From the NCBI RefSeq assembly GCF_014773395.1, contig NZ_JACXAF010000003.1, forward strand, positions 310,001 through 374,000: a stretch of 64,000 nucleotides of DNA, given 5' to 3'. The stretch comes from Neiella litorisoli. GTDB taxonomy: Bacteria > Pseudomonadota > Gammaproteobacteria > Enterobacterales > Neiellaceae. A model generated the notes under the pieces. It saw only the letters and a list, made by a program, of their open reading frames with translations. It ran no database searches and was not told where the DNA came from. This document shows, in pieces, positions 17,436 through 27,134 of the stretch (within the stretch, counting starts at the first letter, position 1; the number at the start of each line of letters is the position of its first letter). The translations under genes were made by a program, and so were the position numbers.

Positions 17436-18854
17436 ATGAAACTAGACAATATTCGAATTGAAGCGCGTGATAGCGTGTTTAATGAACCACTACTGACCAT
17501 CAAACACTGGTCCATTGGCAGCCAGAGTTGGGGCATTGTGGGTCGCAATAATAGTGGCAAGGCACAGCTATTTGAGCTGTTAATGAAGCAGGTCAACTAC
17601 AAGGGAGACATTGCTAATTGGCCGGATAGCATCGCTGCGGTCAGCTTTGGCGAGCAGCAAGCGCTGGTTGCCCAAGAGCTGAAAAATGATCAAAGCGACA
17701 TACTGGATGAGCTGGATCCTGGCACCTTGGTGGCTGAGTTATTACAACAAGCTGCGGTGACACCCGCTGAGATACTGCCAATTGCGGAGCAATTTGGCTT
17801 AGACCAATTGCTGCAACAAGGTTTTCGCTCGTTATCGACCGGCGAAACTCGCAAAGTGCTTCTGGCACGGGCATTACTCCGACGCCCACAACTGCTGTTG
17901 CTCGAAGATCCGTTTGATGGCCTTGATGTTCAGGCTCGGCAACAAATCAGCCGGTTGCTGGAGCAGTTGGCCGGGCAGGGCGTGCAGTTATTATTGATGG
18001 TAGACCGGCCTGATGATTTACCGGATTGGCTAGCGGCCATCGCTGTCTTTGCCAATCGCACTTTGCTGGTAGCTGATAGTGCCGAACAGGTGCGTCTCTC
18101 GGCCCATTGGTTGACCCTGAAATTATCCCAAGCGGCAAATCAGCCGCCGCCCATTTCAGATTGCGCGACTTCATTACCTGCCCAAGAGCCGGTTTTCCAA
18201 TTGCGCCGTGGTCGAGTCAGCTATGGTGATCATCTGGTCATTGATGGCCTCGATTGGTCGATTCAACAAGGTGAACACTGGCGCCTGATTGGCCCCAATG
18301 GTTCTGGTAAGTCGACTTTGCTGAAAGTGATTTGTGGTGACCATCCGCAGTGTTACAGCAATGACATTCGTCAGTTCGGTATTCAGCGTGGCAATGGTGA
18401 GAGCATTTGGGACATTAAGCGTCATATCGGTATGGTTAGCGCCGAATTACAACTGAACTATCGGGCGCGGGTTAATGCGCTTACTGTGGTGTTATCTGGT
18501 TATTTCGATTCAATCGGCGTCTACCGCCATGTCAGTCAACACCAAAAAAGTCATGCGATGGCATGGTTGCAGTGGTTTCACGCAGAGCACCTTGCTGCCA
18601 AGCTGTTTCATCAATTGAGTTACGGTGAGCAGCGCTTAATTTTGGTGATCCGTGCACTGGTAAAGTCGCCGCTACTACTGATCTTGGATGAGCCGCTACA
18701 AGGGCTTGATGAAGCCAATGCTCAGGTGGTACTGACCGCAGTCAATCGGATTATTGAGTCGGGTCACAGCCAATTGTTGTACGTCAGCCATCGAGAAGAG
18801 CCAGGACTGCACTGTGACTGCAGGGCTCTTCATCTGCCGGTTGCGGCGACTTAA
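17436..18854 (+). CDS. modF: ModF-like tandem ABC ATPase
   Basis: 472-residue soluble protein made of two ABC nucleotide-binding domains, with the size and layout of E. coli ModF (about 490 residues). Domain 1 has a degenerate Walker A (GRNNSGKA, residues 36-43, Ala where Ser/Thr normally binds Mg-ATP), signature LSTGE, Walker B LLLLEDPFDGLD and no H-loop His (MVDRPDD). Domain 2 is intact: Walker A GPNGSGKST, signature LSYGE, Walker B LLILDEPLQGLD and H-loop His in YVSHREE. No modABC molybdate transport genes or modE are nearby, so the molybdate link rests on homology alone. Its stop abuts the stop of the next minus-strand gene with no spacer. Confidence 0.75.
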   Translation: MKLDNIRIEARDSVFNEPLLTIKHWSIGSQSWGIVGRNNSGKAQLFELLMKQVNYKGDIANWPDSIAAVSFGEQQALVAQELKNDQSDILDELDPGTLVAELLQQAAVTPAEILPIAEQFGLDQLLQQGFRSLSTGETRKVLLARALLRRPQLLLLEDPFDGLDVQARQQISRLLEQLAGQGVQLLLMVDRPDDLPDWLAAIAVFANRTLLVADSAEQVRLSAHWLTLKLSQAANQPPPISDCATSLPAQEPVFQLRRGRVSYGDHLVIDGLDWSIQQGEHWRLIGPNGSGKSTLLKVICGDHPQCYSNDIRQFGIQRGNGESIWDIKRHIGMVSAELQLNYRARVNALTVVLSGYFDSIGVYRHVSQHQKSHAMAWLQWFHAEHLAAKLFHQLSYGEQRLILVIRALVKSPLLLILDEPLQGLDEANAQVVLTAVNRIIESGHSQLLYVSHREEPGLHCDCRALHLPVAAT

Positions 18855-19154
18855 TTAGAAGACGAAAACGAGTAACACGCAAAGTGCGTATGATTCATTC
18901 AGCGTGATACCCCGCTTGTCAAAAATATTACTAAGACATCGATTCCAAATTTCCATAAATACTTTAGATGCGACTAATGCCGTCACAATAAAAAGCACAA
19001 ATAGCGCGAACACCAATAAAGTAACATCATTAATTAGCTTCAACAGCAGTGGCGGTGCTGATTGAGAACCGTCTCCTAGAAGTACCTCGGTGACAACGGA
19101 AACAAAAAACAACACGATGGTGCTGACGATGTTAAATGGCAGGGTAATGGGCAT
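18855..19154 (-). CDS. orphan membrane protein
   Basis: 99-residue hydrophobic protein (100 if the adjacent GTG at 19157 is used), preceded by an AAGGAG site. It has two strong transmembrane helices (about residues 4-27, PFNIVSTIVLFFVSVVTEVL, and about 43-64, LLVFALFVLFIVTALV) and a hydrophobic C-terminal segment (ALCVLLVFVF) ending at the stop. The region between them includes WNRCLSNIFDKRGITLNES. By eye the gene is more A/T-rich than its neighbours. No family recognised. It lies between the ModF-like gene, which it meets tail to tail with zero spacing, and the tRNA-Val gene, a common insertion context. Confidence 0.55.
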   Translation of the reverse strand: MPITLPFNIVSTIVLFFVSVVTEVLLGDGSQSAPPLLLKLINDVTLLVFALFVLFIVTALVASKVFMEIWNRCLSNIFDKRGITLNESYALCVLLVFVF

Positions 19155-19291
19155 CACTCAAATCTCCTTTTTCAGTGAATGTCAGAATCAATTTACGATA
19201 GTTCAACATCACAAACCACCGTTCATCATCATGGAATTCTTTTGATGATTAACTAACGGGGCAATAAGGAGGTTCTTTTCGATAGGAAAAT

Positions 19292-19368
19292 TGGTACGAC
19301 CGAGTGGACTCGAACCACCGACCCCCACCATGTCAAGGTGGTGCTCTAACCAGCTGAGCTACGGTCGT
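19292..19368 (-). tRNA. valV: tRNA-Val (anticodon GAC)
   Basis: 77-nt cloverleaf read on the minus strand. The 7-bp acceptor stem ACGACCG/CGGTCGT is perfect, followed by a discriminator A and an encoded CCA. The D-arm is GCTC...GAGC, the anticodon stem CCACC/GGTGG holds loop TTGACAT (anticodon GAC), and the T-arm has loop TTCGAGT. It closely resembles E. coli tRNA-Val(GAC), also 77 nt. A good promoter lies upstream. Confidence 0.95.
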
Positions 19369-19411
19369 ACAATATCGGGAAGGTGAAGCACCTGTCCGCG
19401 AAGTGGGCGCT

Positions 19412-19440
19412 ATAATAGCGGCGGTTATTTTTCCTTGCAA
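19412..19440 (-). promoter_or_regulatory. sigma-70 promoter of tRNA-Val
   Basis: On the minus strand a -35 TTGCAA (19435-19440) and a -10 TATTAT (19412-19417) are separated by exactly 17 bp. A GC-rich discriminator (AGCGCCC) follows, typical of stringently controlled stable-RNA promoters. It sits about 40 bp before the tRNA 5' end. Confidence 0.7.
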
Positions 19441-20656
<1,216 letters not shown>

Positions 20657-20683
20657 GCCAGTCGTTAAGAGAGAACACAGAAG

Positions 20684-23065
20684 ATGAAATTCAGTGAATC
20701 CTGGGTCCGTGAATGGGTCAACCCTGCAATTAGTTCTGACGAGCTGGCTGAACAAATTACCATGGCCGGTCTTGAAGTAGACGGCGTTGAAGGCGTTGCT
20801 GGCGAGTTTACCGGCGTGGTTGTTGGTGAAGTGGTCGAGTGCGGCCAACACCCAGATGCCGACAAGTTGCGCGTCACCAAAGTCAATGTCGGTGGCGATG
20901 AACTACTTGATATCGTTTGTGGTGCTGCCAACTGCCGTCAAGGCCTAAAGGTCATGGTGGCGACCGTTGGTGCGGTACTACCGGGCAACTTTAAGATCAA
21001 GAAAGCCAAATTGCGTGGTCAGCCATCCATGGGCATGTTGTGTGCCGAAGCTGAGCTGGGCATGGCAGAAGAGTCTGATGGCATTATGGAGCTGCCAGCT
21101 GATGCGCCAATCGGCATGGATATCCGTGAATACTTAAAGCTCGATGATAAAACCATTGAAGTGGATTTAACCCCAAACCGGAGCGACTGCTTAGGCATTG
21201 CCGGTTTGGCCCGCGAAATTGGTGTCCTCAATAACTGCGAAGTGACTGAGCCAAGCTGGGATAGCGCCAAAGCAACCATCAGCGATAAAGTTGATGTCGT
21301 TCTTGAGGCGCCTGCCGCGTGCCCACGTTATCTCGCTCGCGTGATTAAGGGTGTTGATGCCACGGTGCAATCACCACTATGGCTGGTTGAGAAATTGCGC
21401 CGCTGTGGAGTGCGCAGCGTTGATCCTGTGGTCGACGTGACCCAATACGTGTTGCTTGAGTTCGGCCACCCAATGCATGCCTTTGATTTAGATAAAATCG
21501 ACGGTGGTATTGTCGTACGTATGGCCAAGCCAGAAGAAAAACTGACCTTGCTTGATGGCAATGAAGCAACGCTGCGTGACGATACCTTAGTCATTGCTGA
21601 CCACAACAAAGCATTAGCCATGGCAGGTATCTTTGGCGGTCTTGATAGCGGTGTGACCGCCCAATCAAAAGATATTTTGCTTGAGAGTGCCTTCTTTGCA
21701 CCGCTTGCCATCGCTGGTAAAGCGCGTAGCTATGGTTTGCACACTGACGCATCACACCGCTACGAGCGTGGCGTAGACTTTGAACTCCAGCACAAAGCGA
21801 TGGAGCGGGCCACGGCGTTGTTGCTCGATATCGTTGGTGGTGAGGCTGGGCCTGTGGTTGAAGCGGTGAGCCAAGCTGATTTGCCAGCCTTAGCGCCAAT
21901 TACTCTGCGCAAAGCAAAGCTCGAAAGCCGCATTGGCATTAGCTTTGACAATGCTCAGGTTGAAGAAATCCTAACCCGACTTGGTTTGACCGTTGCGGCT
22001 ATCGAGGGTGGATGGACGGCAACTGTACCTTCGTATCGCTTTGATCTTGCAATTGAAGAAGATTTGATTGAAGAAGTGGCTCGGGTCTTTGGTTACAACA
22101 ATATTCCTAATGTAGCGCCGACTGCTTCACTGGTGATGAATCGTCACCCAGAAGCAGATATCACCGAAGACGAGCTGAAAGACACCTTGGTCAAGCGCGG
22201 TTATCAAGAAGCCATTACCTACAGCTTTGTTGATCCCAAAGTGCAGAAAATCTTGTTCCCAGAAGCAAACGATCTGATTTTGCCGCATCCGATTTCTGCG
22301 GACATGTCAGCAATGCGGGTCAGTTTATTGCCGGGTTTGTTGCAAACCTTGAAGTACAACCAGAACCGTCAACAAAACCGCGTGCGTTTGTTCGAACTGG
22401 GTTTACGGTTCTTGCCTGAATCAGACACTCAAGTTGTTCAAAACAAGATGTTAGGCGGGGTTATTGCCGGTTCGCGGTTTGATGAGCATTGGAGCGAAGG
22501 TGCCGGAGCCGTTGATTTTTATGATGTTAAGGGCGATGTTGAAGCGCTGTTGGCGAATTTCGGTGGTTTAGAGCCATTCCGTTTTGTTGCTGATGCCCAT
22601 CCCGCCTTGCATCCGGGCCAGGCGGCTGCAATTTATCGCGGCGATACTATAGTTGGTCATGTCGGTGCATTGCACCCGAGTGCAATTAAATCACTCGGAA
22701 TTAAAGGAAAAGTTTTCGCTTTTGAGCTATTAATTGAAGCGCTGGGTGAAAAACTGATTCCAAAAGCTGTGCCGGTAAGCAAGTTCCCTGCAAACCGTAG
22801 AGACTTCGCTTTTGTCGTCGATCATGCCGTTGCAAGCAGTGATGTGATCGATTTAGTGAAAAAAGTTGGCGGGAATCAAGTCGTTAACGTAAACTTGTTC
22901 GATATGTATCAAGGTGAGGGGGTTGTCGAGGGTAAAAAGAGCCTCGCGATCTCAATTACGGTACAAGATTTGGAAAGAACACTTGAAGACAAGGAAATCA
23001 GCGTCTTAACTGATAATGTCATCACAGCGGTAACATCTGAGTTCAACGCGACACTAAGGGAGTGA
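20684..23065 (+). CDS. pheT: phenylalanyl-tRNA synthetase beta subunit
   Basis: 793-residue beta subunit, close to the 795 of E. coli. The domain order is normal. An N-terminal OB-fold tRNA-binding (EMAP-like) region spans about residues 40-150 ([20 protein letters not shown]). The B3/B4 editing region follows, with [11 protein letters not shown], which hydrolyses Tyr-tRNA-Phe. Then come B5 and the pseudo-catalytic domain, and a C-terminal ferredoxin-fold anticodon-binding domain (about 700-793, [14 protein letters not shown]). The last codons overlap the start region of ihfA, giving translational coupling as in enterobacteria. Confidence 0.97.
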   Translation: MKFSESWVREWVNPAISSDELAEQITMAGLEVDGVEGVAGEFTGVVVGEVVECGQHPDADKLRVTKVNVGGDELLDIVCGAANCRQGLKVMVATVGAVLPGNFKIKKAKLRGQPSMGMLCAEAELGMAEESDGIMELPADAPIGMDIREYLKLDDKTIEVDLTPNRSDCLGIAGLAREIGVLNNCEVTEPSWDSAKATISDKVDVVLEAPAACPRYLARVIKGVDATVQSPLWLVEKLRRCGVRSVDPVVDVTQYVLLEFGHPMHAFDLDKIDGGIVVRMAKPEEKLTLLDGNEATLRDDTLVIADHNKALAMAGIFGGLDSGVTAQSKDILLESAFFAPLAIAGKARSYGLHTDASHRYERGVDFELQHKAMERATALLLDIVGGEAGPVVEAVSQADLPALAPITLRKAKLESRIGISFDNAQVEEILTRLGLTVAAIEGGWTATVPSYRFDLAIEEDLIEEVARVFGYNNIPNVAPTASLVMNRHPEADITEDELKDTLVKRGYQEAITYSFVDPKVQKILFPEANDLILPHPISADMSAMRVSLLPGLLQTLKYNQNRQQNRVRLFELGLRFLPESDTQVVQNKMLGGVIAGSRFDEHWSEGAGAVDFYDVKGDVEALLANFGGLEPFRFVADAHPALHPGQAAAIYRGDTIVGHVGALHPSAIKSLGIKGKVFAFELLIEALGEKLIPKAVPVSKFPANRRDFAFVVDHAVASSDVIDLVKKVGGNQVVNVNLFDMYQGEGVVEGKKSLAISITVQDLERTLEDKEISVLTDNVITAVTSEFNATLRE

Positions 23066-23067
23066 TT

Positions 23068-23364
23068 ATGGCGCTCACTAAAGCAGACATGGCTGAAATG
23101 CTTTTTATGAAGCATGGCATCAATAAAAAATTGGCTAAAGAAATGGTGGAAACCTTCTTTGAAGAGATCCGCCAGTGTCTGGAAGATGGTGAACAAGTCA
23201 AATTGTCTGGCTTTGGTAACTTTGATCTGAGAGTGAAAAATGAACGTCCGGGGCGTAACCCAAAGACAGGCGAAGATATTCCTATCTCTTCCCGTCGGGT
23301 GGTGACTTTCCGTCCGGGACAGAAGCTCAAAGCTCGGGTTGAGAACGCCAAACCAATCGACTGA
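23068..23364 (+). CDS. ihfA: integration host factor subunit alpha
   Basis: 98-residue DNA-bending protein of the HU/IHF family; it heterodimerises with IhfB and bends DNA sharply at specific sites. The start at 23068 gives [11 protein letters not shown], nearly identical to other IhfA proteins, and an AAGGGAG site overlaps the pheT end. The beta-arm contains the Pro-bearing [14 protein letters not shown] motif that intercalates DNA, and the dimer core includes [10 protein letters not shown]. It overlaps the pheT terminator codon region (pheT stop 23063-23065). A strong terminator follows 20 bp downstream. Confidence 0.97.
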   Translation: MALTKADMAEMLFMKHGINKKLAKEMVETFFEEIRQCLEDGEQVKLSGFGNFDLRVKNERPGRNPKTGEDIPISSRRVVTFRPGQKLKARVENAKPID

Positions 23365-23379
23365 TAGGCATCGATAACA

Positions 23380-24255
23380 TTACAAAGCGGCTGCAGATAT
23401 TGCGGCCGCTTTTTTTTGCGCTTTTGCAGGCCAGTCATCAGGTACGATAAAGCAGCAAACAAGCTGGCCGCAGGCTAGCACGGTGGTGACGAATACCGGC
23501 TTGGTTAGCCGATCGGTACTGCAATCAATCCATTGCCCAGCTAATTTAGGCTGGATCCAATCGAGCTTAGCCTGCTCGTAAGTCGTGTTGGTATGGTCTA
23601 GCAATTGCCATTGGTGCTGGGTGTACCAATGACCATCACGCGGCAGCTGCAACTGCTCAGCCGCTTTAAATACCCGACCACTGGCTAAAATCATTTTCTG
23701 ATCAATGTGATCGATGCCAAGCGTCGACAACACTGCTTGTGCTGCTGGCTGCTCTCCTAAGCGGATTTGCTTGGCCAACAGCTTGTTTCGCTTGCTAATC
23801 CAATCATCATTAAGGTTAGGGCCAAGCCAGACCGGCGGCAATTGCTGCTCGTCATCGGGCGACACCGCTAAATAGTATTTGCAGGCGAGCTCCCAGTGCT
23901 CGATACGGCCTTGCTGACACTGGCTTGCAGCGGGGCAATGGCGCAGCAGGAAATCAAATGCACCGATGGTTTGTTTATCCGCGGTGATCTGTAAGTTATG
24001 ACTGAGTAACTGATAGTCAGGATGGCTATTAATAAGTGCTAGCCAGAGCTGTTCAACGTACAAACCAAGTCTTGGCGAGTGGGGCAGTTGGACTTGCTTG
24101 GCAATGATCAGTAAATCGGGTTGGTGGTCCAATAAACGTTGCCGAAAATGTTCAAGCCAGCCTGCTGGTTGCCGATACGGTAGCGTTTGATCGAGGGCAG
24201 AGGTCTGAGTAAGTAATGCCTGTAGATCTTCAATAATTTCGTAATAATCTTTCAT
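23380..24255 (-). CDS. DUF1853 family protein
   Basis: 291-residue cytoplasmic protein matching the DUF1853 pattern: an early RLGLYVEQLWLALINSHPDY block (about residues 60-80), LLSHNLQI, a GAFDFLL motif and HWELACKYYLAV followed by WLGPNLNDDW. The conserved acidic and Lys positions in these motifs resemble a PD-(D/E)xK nuclease-like arrangement, but that is only an impression and no activity is assigned. The last residues (KKAAAISAAAL) are encoded by the opposite strand of the ihfA terminator hairpin, so the tail is probably not functionally conserved. It converges on ihfA. Confidence 0.75.
   Translation of the reverse strand: MKDYYEIIEDLQALLTQTSALDQTLPYRQPAGWLEHFRQRLLDHQPDLLIIAKQVQLPHSPRLGLYVEQLWLALINSHPDYQLLSHNLQITADKQTIGAFDFLLRHCPAASQCQQGRIEHWELACKYYLAVSPDDEQQLPPVWLGPNLNDDWISKRNKLLAKQIRLGEQPAAQAVLSTLGIDHIDQKMILASGRVFKAAEQLQLPRDGHWYTQHQWQLLDHTNTTYEQAKLDWIQPKLAGQWIDCSTDRLTKPVFVTTVLACGQLVCCFIVPDDWPAKAQKKAAAISAAAL
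23385..23417 (+). terminator. intrinsic terminator of pheST-ihfA
   Basis: A 10-bp stem (AAGCGGCTGC at 23385-23394 with GCGGCCGCTT at 23402-23411, one G-T wobble), 7-nt loop and a run of eight T residues. It lies inside the 3' end of the convergent DUF1853 coding sequence. Confidence 0.9.
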
Positions 24256-24329
24256 TTTCTGGCGTTACCGTGATGGCGATCTTGTTAAAAAAATGTTCTC
24301 GGTCAATAAATGAGTAATAAAAATACATT

Positions 24330-24345
24330 TGTGATTGAAATCACA
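24330..24345 (+). promoter_or_regulatory. CRP-binding site upstream of ybfA
   Basis: A perfect consensus TGTGA-TTGAAA-TCACA with A/T flanks (CATTTGTGA...TCACATTTT), centred 54 bp before the ybfA ATG. Spacing and flanks match the cAMP receptor protein consensus exactly. Position relative to the transcript start is unknown. Confidence 0.8.
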
Positions 24346-24391
24346 TTTTATCTGGTCTAACCTGTTGTTGTTTCAAACAGGAGGCGTTGCC

Positions 24392-24595
24392 ATGTTCAAG
24401 TTTTACTCACCAATTGTTGTTTTCATGCGCCGTGTCATTTTGCTATGTCTGGCGGTTATCGTGATGCCATTTGCTTTGATTAGCAATAAAACAGCGCAAA
24501 TGGGTAGCCTGTTTCACCGAGCTTGGGTGAAAAATGGCGACAAACCCGTTTGGTTGCAATGTCAGGAAAAAGCATCTGGCTCTATCCAATTTTGA
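24392..24595 (+). CDS. ybfA: YbfA-like small membrane protein (DUF2517)
   Basis: 67-residue protein starting at the ATG at 24392, which has an AGGAGG site 7 bp upstream. It has one N-terminal transmembrane helix (about residues 10-32, FMRRVILLCLAVIVMPFAL) followed by LFHRAWVKNGDKPVWL and an EKASG tail. This matches E. coli YbfA, where HRVWSKTSDKPVW and EKATG occupy the same positions. As in E. coli, ybgA and phrB are its downstream neighbours. The function of DUF2517 is unknown. The Shine-Dalgarno sequence overlaps one arm of a CCTGTT/AACAGG inverted repeat (24361-24381). A consensus CRP site lies upstream, so carbon-source control is likely. Confidence 0.8.
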   Translation: MFKFYSPIVVFMRRVILLCLAVIVMPFALISNKTAQMGSLFHRAWVKNGDKPVWLQCQEKASGSIQF

Positions 24596-24601
24596 TTTTT
24601 G

Positions 24602-24625
24602 TTCACCACATTGATGGTGAATTTT
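24602..24625 (+). terminator. possible terminator after ybfA
   Basis: Perfect 7-bp arms TTCACCA/TGGTGAA around a 6-nt loop CATTGA, followed by a short T run (TTTT). It lies 7 bp after the ybfA stop and would separate ybfA from ybgA-phrB. The short T run makes it a moderate candidate. Confidence 0.5.
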
Positions 24626-24662
24626 GCGCTCGAGAGCTGAACTAACTCGCGCAACTTGCCGT

Positions 24663-24688
24663 AGACTGTGCAGTAGTAATCACAGTCT
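24663..24688 (+). promoter_or_regulatory. inverted repeat before ybgA
   Basis: Perfect 8-bp arms AGACTGTG (24663-24670) and CACAGTCT (24681-24688) with a 10-bp spacer, ending 11 bp before the ybgA ATG. Spacing excludes CRP (needs N8 between TGTG and CACA). It could be an operator for the photolyase unit or an RNA hairpin near the ribosome-binding site. Confidence 0.45.
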
Positions 24689-24699
24689 GCGAGCCAAGG

Positions 24700-25674
24700 A
24701 TGAAACTAGTTCAAACTCAATTCAAACCTGATTCCATTCAAATCGGCGTGAGTGCCTGCGTTGTTGGTCAAGGCGTGCGATTTGACGGTGGCCACAAACG
24801 ATTGGGCTTTGCCGATCGCGATCTGCGAGAGTTCGTGTCATACGTGCCAGTCTGCCCAGAAGTGGCGATTGGCATGGGCGTACCTCGCCCAACCATCAGA
24901 CAAGTTGAAGTCGACGGTGCGATCGAAGTTCGCGGTTCAACTGATGCGAGCATTAACGTCACCGAACAACTCGCTTCGTACAGCCAGCAACAAAGCCAGA
25001 CCCTAGATGGCTTGAGCGGCTTTATCGTCTGCGCCAAATCGCCAAGTTGCGGCATGGAGCGCATTAAGGTCTATCACCCAGATGGTCACACCTTGCGCCA
25101 TGATTCGGTTGGTGTATTCACCAAAGCGCTGATGGAGCGCTACCCATTGTTGCCCGTTGAAGAAAACGGCCGCCTGTGCGATCCGGTGCTGCGGGAAAAT
25201 TTTGTCACCCGTGTTTATGCGCTACAACATTGGCAACGGATGATCCATTCCGGCTTGACTGCGGACAAACTGGTTAAATTCCACTCCCGCTACAAATTTA
25301 TGGTGATGGCCAGTCATCAAACCTCGTATCGCACCCTTGGCCAGTTGATTTCCGATCTCAGCAGCAATGACTTGCAGGACGTCGCTGATGAGTACATTTA
25401 TGGCTTGATGTATGCCCTCAAACAGCGCGCTAACCGGAAAGGCCACACCAATACGCTGATGCACTTACAAGGCTACTTTAAGAAATTTATTGGTACTGAG
25501 GAACGCCAAGCGTTGGCCGATGTCATCGACAAATACCGACGGGGTTTGCTGCCGCTCATGGCACCGATGACATTGATTCAACACTTGCTGGTCAAATTCC
25601 CCAACGAATACCTGAGTAGTCAGGTTTACATTCGACCTCACCCCGACAAGCTGGCGCTTCGTCAGCAGTTATAA
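24700..25674 (+). CDS. ybgA: YbgA-like protein (DUF523-DUF1722 fusion)
   Basis: 324-residue protein with two domains: an N-terminal DUF523 (about residues 10-150) and a C-terminal DUF1722/YbgA domain (about 190-305). DUF523 cysteines are visible in GVSACVVGQGVRFDGGHKR, VPVCPEVAIGMGVPRP, CAKSPSCGME and GRLCDPVLRENFV. DUF1722 motifs are LVKFHSRYKFMVMASHQ and MHLQGYFKK. The Cys pattern suggests metal or Fe-S binding, though this is not proven here. It sits immediately before phrB (11-bp gap), as in E. coli, and the pair is probably one transcript. The role is unknown; the persistent pairing with photolyase hints at DNA repair or light stress. Confidence 0.85.
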   Translation: MKLVQTQFKPDSIQIGVSACVVGQGVRFDGGHKRLGFADRDLREFVSYVPVCPEVAIGMGVPRPTIRQVEVDGAIEVRGSTDASINVTEQLASYSQQQSQTLDGLSGFIVCAKSPSCGMERIKVYHPDGHTLRHDSVGVFTKALMERYPLLPVEENGRLCDPVLRENFVTRVYALQHWQRMIHSGLTADKLVKFHSRYKFMVMASHQTSYRTLGQLISDLSSNDLQDVADEYIYGLMYALKQRANRKGHTNTLMHLQGYFKKFIGTEERQALADVIDKYRRGLLPLMAPMTLIQHLLVKFPNEYLSSQVYIRPHPDKLALRQQL

Positions 25675-25685
25675 CAGGCGGCTTT

Positions 25686-27128
25686 GTGAGCAATAAAATC
25701 TATCAGCGCAGCTGTGTGTGGCTGCGCCGCGACCTTCGTGTGCTGGACAATCCTGCGTTATTCGATGCTTGCCAAACCAGCGAAGCGGTTGTGGCGGTGT
25801 ATGTGATACCAGCTGCGCAGTGGCAGGAGCATCACAAAAGCGCGATCCAAGCGGATTTGATTCGGCGAACCTTACAGCACCTTCAGCAAGAGTTGGCGCA
25901 GCTCAATATTGAGTTAGTTGTGTTGCAAGCCGACAGCTTTGATGATCAGGTCGCGTTGCTGAGTCAGTGCGTCAACACTTGGCAGATTGATGGTTTGTTT
26001 GTCAGCCGAGAGTATGAAGTAGACGAGGTGGCCCGCGACAAACGTTTAGTGCAAACACTGAATGACGATATTGCGATTCAGTGGTATGACGAACGTTGTG
26101 TTATCAAGCCCAACGCCATAGTGAACGGTAGCGGCCAGCCTTATAAGGTGTTTACCCCCTTTAGCAAAGCGTGGCTAAAGCAACTGCAAGAAAGTGGCTG
26201 GCAATGTTTGGCGAAGCCCCAAATGCTCAGCGGTTTGATGAGCGATGTCGATTCGTCGTGCTTGCCGCTGTGTTCCCTTAAGGCTGATGATTGGCCTTAC
26301 CCGATTGACGACAGCAGTGCATACGCCGCTGATGGCAAAACCGTGCTTGCGCAGCTCAGGGCTTTTAGCGCCGAACGAGCAGAACGCTATCAAGCGGATC
26401 GTGATTTTCCAGCGATCGATGGTACCTCAATTCTGTCGCCATACTTGGCGATTGGCAGTTTATCAGCGAAGCAATGCTTGGCTCGGCTTTGCCACGATCA
26501 TGGGGCCCCATGGGAACTCGCCGACGGCGCTAGAACTTGGTTGACGGAACTCATTTGGCGCGAGTTTTATCAGCACGTGATGGTGGCTTGGCCACATGTC
26601 TGCAAGGACAAAGCCTTTAAACCCGATTATGAGGATATTCCCTGGGCCAATGATGAGCAGTTATTTCAGGCGTGGTGTCGCGGCGAAACGGGTTATCCAT
26701 TGGTGGACGCCGCAATGCGCCAGCTCAATGAGACCGGCTGGATGCACAATCGACTGCGAATGATCGTGGCGTCATTTTTGTGCAAGGATTTATTGATCGA
26801 TTGGCGTTGGGGCGAGCGCTATTTCATGACCAAGTTGGTCGACGGCGATTTTGCCGCCAATAATGGCGGCTGGCAGTGGGCTGCTTCGACAGGGACCGAT
26901 GCTGCGCCGTATTTTCGCATCTTCAATCCGGAAACCCAGTCGAAACGGTTCGATGGCCAAGGGCGCTTCATTCAGCAGTATCTGCCGCAATTGCAAGGCG
27001 TCGACACTAAATTAATCCATCAAGCTAGCGCCGGCGGGCATTATTTACCGGCGGTTGTGGACCACAAAGAGCGCCGTCAAATGTGTTTGGCGCTCTACCA
27101 ACAAAGCCTCAATAAAGAAGCGGGTTAA
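25686..27128 (+). CDS. phrB: deoxyribodipyrimidine photolyase
   Basis: 480-residue class I CPD photolyase, which uses blue light, FADH- and an antenna cofactor to split cyclobutane pyrimidine dimers. It starts at a GTG (25686). The N-terminal alpha/beta antenna domain opens with CVWLRRDLRVLDNPAL. The FAD-binding helical domain contains WREFYQHVMVAWPH, GYPLVDAAMRQLNETGWMHN and RMIVASFLCKDLLIDWRWGE. The diagnostic stretch GGWQWAASTGTDAAPYFRIF starts near residue 393. It converges with the beta-glucosidase gene with only 6 bp between stops and no visible terminator. Confidence 0.95.
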   Translation: MSNKIYQRSCVWLRRDLRVLDNPALFDACQTSEAVVAVYVIPAAQWQEHHKSAIQADLIRRTLQHLQQELAQLNIELVVLQADSFDDQVALLSQCVNTWQIDGLFVSREYEVDEVARDKRLVQTLNDDIAIQWYDERCVIKPNAIVNGSGQPYKVFTPFSKAWLKQLQESGWQCLAKPQMLSGLMSDVDSSCLPLCSLKADDWPYPIDDSSAYAADGKTVLAQLRAFSAERAERYQADRDFPAIDGTSILSPYLAIGSLSAKQCLARLCHDHGAPWELADGARTWLTELIWREFYQHVMVAWPHVCKDKAFKPDYEDIPWANDEQLFQAWCRGETGYPLVDAAMRQLNETGWMHNRLRMIVASFLCKDLLIDWRWGERYFMTKLVDGDFAANNGGWQWAASTGTDAAPYFRIFNPETQSKRFDGQGRFIQQYLPQLQGVDTKLIHQASAGGHYLPAVVDHKERRQMCLALYQQSLNKEAG

Positions 27129-27134
27129 GTATGG

